Shown here: piece by piece, positions 25,927-34,734 of the stretch | How positions within the stretch are numbered: the first letter of the stretch is position 1 | Layout of the letters: every line of letters starts with the position of its first letter | Source: Saprospiraceae bacterium | GTDB lineage: Bacteria; Bacteroidota; Bacteroidia; Chitinophagales; Saprospiraceae | Reading direction: 5' to 3' | DNA: 64,000 bases | Assembly: GCA_019638455.1 (NCBI GenBank) | Contig: JAHBTU010000005.1 | Span: 1-64,000, forward strand | Notes under the pieces: model-generated | Told to the model about the DNA's origin: nothing | Seen by the model: the letters and a program-made list of their open reading frames with translations, nothing else | Database searches by the model: none | Made by a program: the position numbers and the translations under genes

Positions 25927-28900
25927 ATGCGGCTCAAATCATTAGAAATCAAGGGATTTAAAAGTTTTGCCAACGAAACCGTCCTCCACTTCAACGCCGA
26001 CGTGACAGGCGTGGTAGGCCCCAACGGCTCCGGCAAAAGCAACGTGGTGGATGCCATCCGGTGGGTGCTGGGCGAGCAAAAAAGCCGCGAACTGCGCCTC
26101 GACAAAATGTCGTCGGTCATCTTCAACGGCACCAAAAAACGCAAGGAAGGCCAGATGGCGCAAGTCACGCTCACCTTCGACAACACCAAAAACGTGCTGC
26201 CGACCGACTACTCCAGCGTCAGCATCAGCCGCATCCTCTACCGCTCCGGCGAAAGCGAATACCGCCTCAACGGCGTCACTTGCCGCCTCAAAGACATCAC
26301 TTCGCTTTTCCTCGACACGGGCATCGGCGCCGACAGTTACGCGATTATCGCGCTCAACATGGTCGAAGACCTGCTCAGCGACCGCGAACAGGCGCGCCGC
26401 CGAATGTTCGAGCAGGCCGCCGGCGTGAGCAAATACAAAGCCCGCAAACACGAAACCCAGCAAAAACTCGAAGCCACCGCCGCAGACCTCGACCGCGTGG
26501 AAGACTTGCTGTATGAAATCGAAGACCAACTCAAAAAACTCGAAAAACAAGCCGAGCGCGCCCGCAAATACTACGACCTAAAAGACGAGTACAAAAAACT
26601 CAGCATCGAACTCGCCGTCCACAACCTCGCCCGGCACAAAAAAACCTTCAAGGATTTGGAAACCCAAATCGCCCGCGAGGAAGACAACTACCGCTCCACC
26701 GAGGCCATGTCGCGGCTTTTGGAGGCCGACATCGAGGCAAAACGCAAGAGCCACGTGGACAAGGAAACCTCACTCAGCGAACAACAGCAGGAGGTCAATC
26801 GCCTCACAGGACGCATCCGAGGCAAGGAAAACGAAAAGGCGATGCTGGAACAAAAACGCTCCTTCGTCGCCAACGACCTGCAACGCCTCAACGACCAAAT
26901 CGCCAACAATGCCAACCAGTTGCGCACACTCGACACCGAAATCGAAGGCTACCAAACCGATTTAAACTACGAGCGAAATTTGGAAGCCGAACTCGAATCC
27001 GCCCTTTCCGAAGCCCAAAAACTCTTGGAAAAAGTCCGCACTGACCATAACCTGTTGAAAGGCAACTTGGACGAATTTGTAAAAGACCAGCAAGGTTTAG
27101 AGCGCGAAATCGTCGAATTGGAAAAAACGAAAGCCATTCAGACGAACCAGGTCGAAAACCTCCGCCGCGACGTGGAACGCACCCTCGGCGACATCGCCAC
27201 CCGCCGCGAGGAGATGAAGGTTTTGGAAAAAAACATCGCCGAACAAGACAAGTCGGAAGCGGCGGAATTGAAGAAAATCAAAGACTTAGAAGCCTCCGAA
27301 ACCAAGCGTAAGGCCGACATTGCCGCCGCCGAACAGCAACAGGACGACTTGCTCAAAAAAATCGCCGCGCACAACCGCCAACTCGATGCCCGCCGCAACG
27401 AGTATAAACTCACCAAGAGCATGGTCGAGTCGCTCGAAGGCTTCCCCGAAAGCATCAAGTTTCTCAGCCAGCAAAAGGATTGGGCGAAAAACTGCCCCCT
27501 GCTCTCCGACCTGATTTACGTCCGCGAAGAGTATCGCGTCGTCATCGAAAACTATCTGGAACAGTATCTCAACTACTACGTCGTGCCCAACGTGGACGAG
27601 GCCGCCAAAGCCATCGCCCTGCTCGGCCAGAGCCAAAAAGGCCGCGCCAACTTCTTCCTGCTCGACGCTTTCAAGGATTACACGGCGCCGCTGGCATTGC
27701 TGCCGGGCGGCATTCGGGCCGTGGAATTGGTCGAAGTGGAGGCACAGTACCGCCCACTCGTTGAGTTCCTTTTAGAGAATGTCGTCATTTCCGACGACCC
27801 CGCTTTGCCGTCCCAAATTCCCAATCCCGACCTGACGGTTTTATCCAAATCCGGCACTTATGTTCGCCGCAAATTCAGCGTCTCCGGCGGTTCCGTCGGC
27901 CTTTTTGAAGGCAAAAAAATTGGCCGGAAAAAGAATCTGGAGATTTTAGAAAATGAAATAAAAAAACTCGAAGCCACTGAAAACCAGTTGAATAACCAAC
28001 TCGCCACGCTGCGCGCCCACCTGCAAAGCCTGAAAAACGCCGACCAAAGCGCCCTGCTCCAGCGCGAGCGCGAAAGCCTCAACCGGCTCAGTCAGGAAAA
28101 AGCCGGGATGCAGGCCAAGTTGGACAACATCGCCGCTTTCGTCGCCAATTTCGACGCACAGGCCGGCGACGCCAACGAGCGCATTGCCGCGCTCACCGAG
28201 AGCAATTCGGCGATTGAAAAACAGTTGGCCGAAAAAACCCGCGCCGCCGCGAGTGTCCGTGAGCGCCTTGCCAACGCCGACGGCTCCTTCCGCGACGTGG
28301 CCGAACATTTGAGCCAGACCAGCGCGGCTTTCAACCAGCAAAACATCGAGTTCATTCGCCAGCAAAACAAGGTCAACGCCTTCCGGCAGGAACTGACTTT
28401 CCGCGAAAAACGCCGCGAGGAACTTCGCCAAAATCTCGCCTCTGCGCAAACAACTTTGGCCCGCAACACCGACGAAATCCAACTCATCGAGGCTGAAATT
28501 CACCAGATTGTCGCGGATTTGCAGGCGGCTTATTTAGAAAAAAAGGAAAAAGAAACCTCGCTCAGCGCCGTCGAGCAGACCTACTTCAAAGCCCGCAACG
28601 AAATCCACGAACTCGAAAACAAGCAGCGCGACAACTTCCGCCAGCAGCAGGATTTGCAGGGTTTGGTCAACCGTTTGAAAGAAAAATTTTCCGACGTAAA
28701 ATTTGAAATCACGGCCATCGGCGAACGGCTGCGGGCAGAATTCGGCCTCGGCGTGAACGACGTCATCAACAATGAACCCGACCCTGCCTACCAACGCGAT
28801 GCCCTCGAGCGCGAGGTGAACAACCTCAAACGCCGCCTCGACACTTACGGCGAAGTCAACCCGATGGCCATCGAAGCCTACAACGAAATCAAGGAACGCT

Positions 28901-29475
28901 ACGACACCATCGCCGGGCAACGCAACGACATCCTCGCGGCCAAAGAAAACCTCGCGCAGACGATGAAAGAAATCGAGGAGACCGCCACCGCCCGCTTCCT
29001 CGAATCCTTCGCGCAGGTGCGCGAAAACTTCATCTCGGTGTTCCGCACGCTCTTCACCGAGGACGACTCCGCCGACCTCGTGCTCACCAATCCCGACTCG
29101 CCCCTCGACTCGGACATCAATATCATCGCCAAACCCAAAGGCAAGCGCCCGCAGACCATCGCCCAACTCTCCGGCGGCGAAAAGACGCTCACCGCCACCG
29201 CCCTGCTCTTCGCGCTTTACCTGCTCAAGCCCGCGCCCTTCTGCATCTTCGACGAGGTGGATGCCCCGCTCGACGACGCCAACATCGAGAAGTTCAACCG
29301 CATCATCCGCCAATTTTCCGCTGATTCTCAGTTCATTGTCGTCACCCACAACAAGGCGACGATGGCGGCGGTGGACACGATTTACGGGGTGTATATGCCC
29401 GAACAGGGCGTCTCAGCCGTCACGCCGGTGGATTTCAGGAAGTTGGGACACGAGGCGATGGTGTTTGAGGTGTAA
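25927..29475 (+). CDS. smc: Chromosome segregation protein SMC
   Basis: A 1182-residue SMC ATPase that organises and segregates chromosomes with ScpA/ScpB (not in the window). Walker A GPNGSGKS at 31-38, the Q-loop region following, a long coiled coil to about 500, hinge about 505-650 (NYYVVPNVDEAAKAI ... KGRANFFLLD), second coiled coil to about 1020, then the signature LSGGEKTLTATALLFALYLL, Walker B CIFDEVDAPLDD and the switch histidine VVTHNKATM. Length is typical. The last codons are copied in a 77-bp tandem duplication beyond the stop. Confidence 0.97.
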   Translation: MRLKSLEIKGFKSFANETVLHFNADVTGVVGPNGSGKSNVVDAIRWVLGEQKSRELRLDKMSSVIFNGTKKRKEGQMAQVTLTFDNTKNVLPTDYSSVSISRILYRSGESEYRLNGVTCRLKDITSLFLDTGIGADSYAIIALNMVEDLLSDREQARRRMFEQAAGVSKYKARKHETQQKLEATAADLDRVEDLLYEIEDQLKKLEKQAERARKYYDLKDEYKKLSIELAVHNLARHKKTFKDLETQIAREEDNYRSTEAMSRLLEADIEAKRKSHVDKETSLSEQQQEVNRLTGRIRGKENEKAMLEQKRSFVANDLQRLNDQIANNANQLRTLDTEIEGYQTDLNYERNLEAELESALSEAQKLLEKVRTDHNLLKGNLDEFVKDQQGLEREIVELEKTKAIQTNQVENLRRDVERTLGDIATRREEMKVLEKNIAEQDKSEAAELKKIKDLEASETKRKADIAAAEQQQDDLLKKIAAHNRQLDARRNEYKLTKSMVESLEGFPESIKFLSQQKDWAKNCPLLSDLIYVREEYRVVIENYLEQYLNYYVVPNVDEAAKAIALLGQSQKGRANFFLLDAFKDYTAPLALLPGGIRAVELVEVEAQYRPLVEFLLENVVISDDPALPSQIPNPDLTVLSKSGTYVRRKFSVSGGSVGLFEGKKIGRKKNLEILENEIKKLEATENQLNNQLATLRAHLQSLKNADQSALLQRERESLNRLSQEKAGMQAKLDNIAAFVANFDAQAGDANERIAALTESNSAIEKQLAEKTRAAASVRERLANADGSFRDVAEHLSQTSAAFNQQNIEFIRQQNKVNAFRQELTFREKRREELRQNLASAQTTLARNTDEIQLIEAEIHQIVADLQAAYLEKKEKETSLSAVEQTYFKARNEIHELENKQRDNFRQQQDLQGLVNRLKEKFSDVKFEITAIGERLRAEFGLGVNDVINNEPDPAYQRDALEREVNNLKRRLDTYGEVNPMAIEAYNEIKERYDTIAGQRNDILAAKENLAQTMKEIEETATARFLESFAQVRENFISVFRTLFTEDDSADLVLTNPDSPLDSDINIIAKPKGKRPQTIAQLSGGEKTLTATALLFALYLLKPAPFCIFDEVDAPLDDANIEKFNRIIRQFSADSQFIVVTHNKATMAAVDTIYGVYMPEQGVSAVTPVDFRKLGHEAMVFEV

Positions 29476-29614
29476 CGCCAACTTTCAGTTGGCGGCCCGC
29501 GCTGGGCCAACAAAGAGTTGGCGTTACATAGGAAGCGCGAGGCGATGGTGTTTGAAGTGTAACGCCAACTTTCAGTTGGCGGCCCGCGCTGGGCCAACAA
29601 AGAGTTGGCGTTAC
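29451..29614. repeat. Tandem 77-bp duplication spanning the smc stop codon
   Basis: Unit 1 (29451-29527) covers the last eight codons of smc, the stop and the start of the intergenic region; unit 2 (29538-29614) repeats it with one mismatch, 87 bp on. Each unit ends in an inverted repeat, AACGCCAACT ... AGTTGGCGTT, enclosing GGCCCGCGCTGGGCC. Confidence 0.85.
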
Positions 29615-30619
29615 TGCTCAAACAGGGGCAAGCTAACCTCTGGCACAAATTTGGCTTACGAACAATCTTATGGAAATCAAACAATTAGAACAGATTTTAC
29701 AAGAGTTCGGGAAGTTACCAAAGGTCATTCGCAGCAATCCGACGATGACCGAATTGGCGGGTTTCCCGTACTACGAGAACGTCATAAGCAATATCTTGTC
29801 TTTCTTTTTCGACTCCACCGAAGTGCATGGCTTCAAAGACCTTTTAATAAAAAGCCTTCTGAAATGTGCTAAGAAAGAAGTTGAAGGAAAACTGGAAACA
29901 AGATTTGTCGAGCGAGAAACTACCACCGAGACGGGAAAACGAATTGATTTAGTGATAGGCACAGATGAATACCTCATCGGAATCGAGAACAAAATTTTCG
30001 CTTGGGTTTACAACGACTTGGCCGAATATGCCCAATATCTTGAAAAACGTCAGCAAAATGAAGGCGGGAAAATCATCAGAATCGTTTTAAGTTTGCGAAA
30101 AGTGGAAGATGCTGCTTCAGTAAAAAAACTGGAAACCAATGGCTTTGTCAGCGTAAACTACCCCGAGTTTTTTGAGGAAATAAAACGTAACATCGGCTTT
30201 TACTTAAACCATGCCCACCCTGAATATTTGGTTCACTTAAAGGATTTGGTAAAAACAATTGAAAATCTCTCTGCTAACATGAACACCGATTCTCCAATTT
30301 TCAAATTTTTTGCAGAGCATGAGAGTGAGATACTGAAATTGATGGATGTCTATCAAAAAGAGTCAACACATTTAGCCAATTCGATTACCAAGTTGCGCGG
30401 CTTGGTGAACGAAGATTTCTTCCAAACCTTGAAACACCTAAAACAGCGAGTCTATCAATCTACATGGAAAAAAACGACGCTGTATCACGACCTTGTCCTG
30501 CTTGATGAGAAAATTGTCTCGGTTGAAGCGACGCTTCGATTCAATGGTTGGTTTTTGAATATTTTTGTCAGAAATATCAAAAAAGGGGAGAAACAGGAGG
30601 TGCTGCTCCAAAAACTGAC

Positions 30620-31849
30620 TTTCAGGGGGTACACATTTTTTCAAGTAAAAACCCAGTCAAAGTTCTTTGACAAATCAGAAAAGAAATCTAAGGCGATGTG
30701 AAAGGCTTCGTCCCAACACTTTTGGGCCAGATGGATAGGCCCCATTTTTTCGATTTTATCCTTTCGGAGGAATGTTTTGAGTTTGCCGACGGGGCAATAG
30801 TGTTTGACGAAACAGCCCAGGCAAAAGGTCAGGACAAACGCCGTGGCGACGATCAAGATCAGTTTGGCGATTCTGTCGGCATCCTTGATTTGGGTCTTGT
30901 GGAGTTGAAACCCCTTTGATTTGAGGTTTTTGAACATGGTCTCTATCTTGAACCGCTTTCGGTAGTAAGAGCAGGCCATGTCTCCCACATCCATGTTGGT
31001 GAGCAGGAAAATAGGTTTGTCGAAGCCTTTTTCGTGCCAGCACACGGCGTTGATGCCGTCCACGGCATCGGGCACAAACACCGCCCGCTCGCCCTTGGCG
31101 GGCGACAGGGCATCCATGCGCGCCGTTTCGCCGCCACAGTCCACCACCCGGTCGCAGGAAGTGCGCAGGACAAACTCCCAGTGCTGGTCGGCGCACCATC
31201 GGCGCAATTGCTGCCCGTCGAACTCGCCGTCGCCCAAGAGTACCTTGCGGCAACCCTCGGGTACTATGGGCAGCAGCGTGTGCAGCAGGTCCAAGTGCAT
31301 TTGTTCGGGAAAGTGCCCCTTTTCCCCCTCCTTGACCAGCCAAACGAGCGGCAGGGCAAAGCCCCCGCACAAAACCGAGAGCATCAGGCTGCTGTGCTTG
31401 GTGCCCGTTTGGCTGCCATCGATGACGAAAACCAACTCGCCCCCCTTGGCCGCCATGCCCAAAAAGCGTTTCGCCAACGGCAGGAAGAACAACTGCCAGT
31501 CCACCCATTTGTTCCCAAGCCAGCGCTTCGCCTCTTGCAGCAGGCTGTTCTTGTTGCCCGTACCCTCGCCGTGCCGGGGCTGGCTCATGCCCTCCACCGC
31601 GCACGACTTGCTCTTCATGCAGCCGTGGACGAGGCTCGCCATCGTCTGAAGGCGGCGCAGGTGGTTGCCTCGGGGTGCAACTTCACTGGTCTTTGCCAGA
31701 AAATCCACAATATCTTTGTAGGCGCTTTTGCGCATAAGGAAGGGGGGGATTGTTGTGTCAGAAGCCACAAAACTCCCCTTCTGTTTTCTTTTCCGTTTGT
31801 CAAAGAACTACTCCTGTTTTCTTTGGACTAAAATGTGTACCCCCTGAAA
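30620..31849 (-). mobile_element. IS4-family insertion sequence, copy 2 (complete)
   Basis: A 1230-bp element with perfect 19-bp terminal inverted repeats (TTTCAGGGGGTACACATTT). The 8-bp target copies are AAACTGAC at 30612-30619 and AAACTGAA at 31850-31857, one base different, implying an older insertion or a mutation since. It carries an intact transposase on the minus strand. Confidence 0.88.
30641..31768 (-). CDS. IS4-family transposase (second copy)
   Basis: A 375-residue transposase homologous to the one at 17593 over its full length but clearly diverged. Catalytic aspartates are in VIDGSQTG and LLGDGEFDG; the IS4 Y(2)R(3)E(6)K signature reads Y-RK-R-FKI-E-TMFKNL-K. Both copies end in the same peptide, SDLSKNFDWVFT here and SELSKNFDWVFT there, probably because the gene's last codons overlap the terminal end of the element. 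The start used is GTG; an ATG 11 codons later is possible. Confidence 0.92.
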   Translation of the reverse strand: MASDTTIPPFLMRKSAYKDIVDFLAKTSEVAPRGNHLRRLQTMASLVHGCMKSKSCAVEGMSQPRHGEGTGNKNSLLQEAKRWLGNKWVDWQLFFLPLAKRFLGMAAKGGELVFVIDGSQTGTKHSSLMLSVLCGGFALPLVWLVKEGEKGHFPEQMHLDLLHTLLPIVPEGCRKVLLGDGEFDGQQLRRWCADQHWEFVLRTSCDRVVDCGGETARMDALSPAKGERAVFVPDAVDGINAVCWHEKGFDKPIFLLTNMDVGDMACSYYRKRFKIETMFKNLKSKGFQLHKTQIKDADRIAKLILIVATAFVLTFCLGCFVKHYCPVGKLKTFLRKDKIEKMGPIHLAQKCWDEAFHIALDFFSDLSKNFDWVFT

Positions 31850-32014
31850 AAACTGAAATTTTTTGAAAGCAACCCAAAAGGAGAATTCGAGGGTGCAAAC
31901 CCACAAAAATTTCTCTTTGGTAATTTCCCTATTGAAACATCTGTAGAAGTGATTTCTGAAAAACTAAAAGAAGCAATGCGGTTGACAGAATATCGGCAAA
32001 TTCAAAACCCCTAA

Positions 32015-32120
32015 CTTGCCCTTCAAAATCACCCCCTACGGAAAGTCTCGTCGTCACGGCCAATTCAAAATCCGCAACGAACTCCACGAACTCAGAATCA
32101 CACCCAAAACTTTTCCGACA
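32015..32120. other. Intergenic stretch after the split nuclease gene
   Basis: About 106 bp; I see no gene in it. Confidence 0.3.
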
Positions 32121-33041
32121 TCAAAGTCCAGCAAAATAGCGCACCAACTCATGACCCGCATGGACGGGCTGTTCTTGCCGTTCTGAATGTGCCGGCGCTT
32201 TCCCCGTAGCAACAAAATCCAGAATCGCCTGAGTGATGTTGGCAGTGCCCAGATGGTGCCCGCCCTCCGACGGGCTATATAAGCGGCTGCCCGGCCAAAA
32301 ATCGAAATAGCGCCGTGCCTCCTTGTAGGGGGTCACGTGGTCGTTGGGGTTGTGCACCAGCAAGCCTTCGATGTGGGCAAGGTTGGCCGTCATCATGGCG
32401 AAGTCAAAATGCTCGATGGGTTGCCCTGTGCGCTGTTCGAAGAAGCGAACCATCCGCCAGTAAAGCCCTGGCCACAGCCCCAGCGCCTGTTGGTATTCGC
32501 GGAACACCGAGGGGGCGAAACTGAACGAAGCCATGATGGCCATGCGCTGTGGGTGCAGGCGATGGGGCATCCCTTGCAGCGCATAAATGCTGCTGCTACC
32601 GCCAAATGAGTGGGCCACGATGGTGTCTGCCGGGCCATATTCCTCCAAGAGCGCCCTGACAATGGCCGCGTTGAGCGGGATGTTGAGTCGCCCGGCGGGG
32701 GCGAGGCCGTGTCCCGGTGGGTCGTAAGCCAGCACTCGGAATCCCGCCGTCAGGAGTTCGGGCACAAAATACCGCCAGCGCCCCGCATTGTAGCCCCAGC
32801 CGTAGCTGAGCAGCACCAAAGGCGCTTGCGCCTCGCCCCAGTGGTATTCCACGATGGATTGCCCCGCGACCACTCGCCGCACTTGGCGGGCAGTCTCCAA
32901 AAAGGCGCGTTCTTTCTCGCGCACTTTCGGCTTGGGCGGCGTGGAGAAGAGGTTGACAGCCCATTTCACCGCTTGGGCAGGGGCTACTAGTGAGCCGAGA
33001 TTGAGGCCAAAGCCTATGGATTGATAAATGAGTTTTTGCAT
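32121..33041 (-). CDS. Alpha/beta hydrolase
   Basis: A 306-residue alpha/beta hydrolase. The nucleophile elbow is VAHSFGG with Ser145, an oxyanion region LSYGWGYNAGRW lies near residue 80, and the C-terminal acid and histidine appear as NPNDHVTP and GGHHLG. Substrate unknown. It is 12 bp downstream of a tetR gene on the same strand, so it is probably under that repressor's control, and the regulator may sense its substrate or a related compound. Confidence 0.86.
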   Translation of the reverse strand: MQKLIYQSIGFGLNLGSLVAPAQAVKWAVNLFSTPPKPKVREKERAFLETARQVRRVVAGQSIVEYHWGEAQAPLVLLSYGWGYNAGRWRYFVPELLTAGFRVLAYDPPGHGLAPAGRLNIPLNAAIVRALLEEYGPADTIVAHSFGGSSSIYALQGMPHRLHPQRMAIMASFSFAPSVFREYQQALGLWPGLYWRMVRFFEQRTGQPIEHFDFAMMTANLAHIEGLLVHNPNDHVTPYKEARRYFDFWPGSRLYSPSEGGHHLGTANITQAILDFVATGKAPAHSERQEQPVHAGHELVRYFAGL

Positions 33042-33053
33042 GATAATGAAAAT

Positions 33054-33632
33054 TTAGGCAGACACACCGCCGCGCATTTTTTTTCCGAACAGCGCCACTG
33101 CCCGCGCCACAAACCGCTCCAGGTGCTGCTCGTCGCCCGTAAGTTTGTACATCGTGACGGAGCCTTCATATTCGAGCAACAGGCGATAGGCCATTTCGGT
33201 GGCTTCTTCTGGCGGCATGACCTCAGAGAGGATATGGGACACTGTGTCTTGCCATTCGGCGAAAATGGTTTGGATTTGCTCGTTGAACAGTCCTTCGCGG
33301 CCTGTTTCGAGGGCAGTGTTGGCAAAAAAACAGCCTCGCCGCTCGTATTTGGCCAGCCGATTTTGGCGGCGCAGCAGCTTTTCCAGCCGCTGTTCGGGTG
33401 GCAAATCCTCATGCGCTACGGCGAGCACATAGCTGCGCAACTCGTCCAGCGCATACTCCACCACAGCTCCCATGAGGCTCTCTTTTGAGGTGTAGTGGTG
33501 CATCAGCCCGGACTTGCCCAACCCCGTCGCTTCCGCCAACATGCTGACTGACGTGCCGTAGTAGCCATGTCGGTTGAAAACTTCCCAGCAACGACGCAAC
33601 AAATCCCTTTTTTCAATTTTTGTAATTGGCAT
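33054..33632 (-). CDS. TetR-family transcriptional regulator
   Basis: A 192-residue TetR regulator. The N-terminal helix-turn-helix is residues about 8-54 (RRCWEVFNRHGYYGTSVSM ... GLGKSGLMHHYTSKESL), and the C-terminal part is a ligand-binding helical domain. The frame is open 59 codons further up, but that extension lies in promoter, operator and repeat DNA. A perfect inverted repeat overlaps its own promoter (33637-33652), so it is probably autorepressed. It leads the downstream hydrolase gene as one operon. Confidence 0.9.
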   Translation of the reverse strand: MPITKIEKRDLLRRCWEVFNRHGYYGTSVSMLAEATGLGKSGLMHHYTSKESLMGAVVEYALDELRSYVLAVAHEDLPPEQRLEKLLRRQNRLAKYERRGCFFANTALETGREGLFNEQIQTIFAEWQDTVSHILSEVMPPEEATEMAYRLLLEYEGSVTMYKLTGDEQHLERFVARAVALFGKKMRGGVSA

Positions 33633-33636
33633 TGTA

Positions 33637-33660
33637 CCGAACGTTCGTTCGGCAAAGGTA
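33637..33660 (-). promoter_or_regulatory. TetR operator overlapping the operon promoter
   Basis: CCGAACG-TT-CGTTCGG, a perfect 7-bp inverted repeat with 2-bp spacer (33637-33652), directly abuts the minus-strand -7 box TACCTTTG (33653-33660). Transcription should start inside the operator, about 14 nt before the tetR start codon at 33632, so binding blocks initiation. Confidence 0.75.
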
Positions 33661-33739
33661 CGGTGGAAATTTTTCTCCGCGCAAGTTTGGGCGAAAAAAA
33701 AATCGCAAGCCCCCAATGAGTGGCCGTAGTTTTGCCCTG

Positions 33740-33921
33740 TATAGTCAACGCAAATCAGCCCCGTCCGCTTCACTTGGCCGGGCAAGCCCCTGAATACAGG
33801 GTCTGACAAGGTGGTTTTGAACGAGCGGCGCTCGCAATCCTTTGAGAATCATACAAATCAATCAAGGAAATCCCTGCCTTGCCGACTGGCAGGTTCGAAT
33901 CCTCTTTAATCTGGGTATAAG
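33740..33921 (+). repeat. Dispersed repeat, copy B
   Basis: Bases 33740-33868 match copy C (53791-53900, plus orientation), and bases 33808-33921 match copy A (25272-25387) in reverse. It lies between the tetR promoter and the SDR gene, ending 10 bp before the SDR start. Confidence 0.75.
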
Positions 33922-33931
33922 ACTTCGCGCA

Positions 33932-34717
33932 ATGAACATATCTCTTTTTGGAAAAAACGCCCTTGTGGGCGGGGCAAGTGCTGGCATTGGCCGCGCCGTA
34001 GCCATGGAACTCGCCGCGCTCGGTGCCAACGTGACTTTGTTGGCTCGCACCGAAAGCACCTTAAAAGAAGCCGTTGAGAGACTTGATGTTGCTCAAGGGC
34101 AGCGGCATGGCTACATCGCTGCCGATTTTTCAGACGCTTCAAATTTATTGGAAAAAGTGTACGCTTTGCTCGAACGCCAGCCTATCCATGTGTTGGTGAA
34201 CAACACGGGAGGCCCTCCTGGTGGCCCCATTACGGCGGCGAGCAGCGAGGCGTTCTTGGCAGCCTATCACAATCACTTGCTGTGCAATCAGTTGCTTGCC
34301 CAAGCCGTGTTGCCCGGCATGAAGGCTGCCGATTATGGGCGCATCATCAACATCATCAGCACCTCGGTGAAAGAGCCGCTGGACAATCTCGGCGTGTCGA
34401 ACACCACTCGTTGGGCGGTGGCGGCTTGGGCCAAGACGTGGGCCAACGAGGTCGGGCGTTTTGGCATCACGGTCAACAACGTGTTGCCCGGCTATACCCG
34501 CACGGGTCGCCTGTTGGAAATCATTGAGAAACGCGCCTCGTCAAGCGGGCAAACGGAAGCCGCCGTGGAAGAGATGTTCAAAAGTCAAGTTCCACTCCGC
34601 CGATTTGCCGAGCCGCAAGAAGTGGCTGCGGCAGTGGCGTTTCTCGCCAGTCCGGCAGCGGGCTACATCAACGGCATCAACTTGCCAGTAGATGGGGGAA
34701 GGACGCGGAGTTTGTAG
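33932..34717 (+). CDS. SDR-family oxidoreductase, altered catalytic site
   Basis: A 261-residue short-chain dehydrogenase/reductase. Cofactor site GGASAGIG near residues 12-19, VNNTGG at the NNAG position, and INIISTSVKEP as the serine strand. Where the Y-x3-K pair should be, the sequence reads V-S-N-T-T-R-W: no tyrosine, arginine for lysine. I recall a branch of SDRs with such an SN..R site, so this is probably a subfamily trait rather than damage. The open frame begins 30 codons upstream inside the dispersed repeat, so the ATG here is the true start. Confidence 0.85.
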   Translation: MNISLFGKNALVGGASAGIGRAVAMELAALGANVTLLARTESTLKEAVERLDVAQGQRHGYIAADFSDASNLLEKVYALLERQPIHVLVNNTGGPPGGPITAASSEAFLAAYHNHLLCNQLLAQAVLPGMKAADYGRIINIISTSVKEPLDNLGVSNTTRWAVAAWAKTWANEVGRFGITVNNVLPGYTRTGRLLEIIEKRASSSGQTEAAVEEMFKSQVPLRRFAEPQEVAAAVAFLASPAAGYINGINLPVDGGRTRSL

Positions 34718-34734
34718 GAAGCTGTTTTTAAGCG

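Larger units (their letters stand above)
29670..32014 (+). pseudogene. PD-(D/E)XK nuclease-like gene split by IS4
   Basis: Bases 29670-30619 encode the first 316 residues of a PD-(D/E)XK superfamily protein (PDDEXK_4-like): GKRIDLVI then DEYLIGIENKIF, giving the D...E-x-K core near residues 92-107. The IS4 element at 30620-31849 interrupts it. Removing the element and one 8-bp target copy joins 30619 to 31858 in frame and runs 51 more codons to TAA at 32012, restoring a 368-residue protein. As it stands the gene reads on into the element for 27 foreign residues and stops at 30701. The nuclease core is untouched, so the truncated product may still fold. Confidence 0.85.

Noticed and set aside
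32015..32120. Gene fragment after the split nuclease gene
   Set aside because: One plus-strand frame is coding-like for about 40 codons but has no start and no recognisable family.
33632..33809. N-terminal extension of the TetR gene to 33809
   Set aside because: The extension is made from the repeat and from promoter and operator DNA; the internal start matches the family and the promoter.
33842..33931. N-terminal extension of the SDR gene
   Set aside because: It is encoded by dispersed repeat copy B, and the same peptide pattern occurs in reverse at 25.3 kb; the family begins at 33932.
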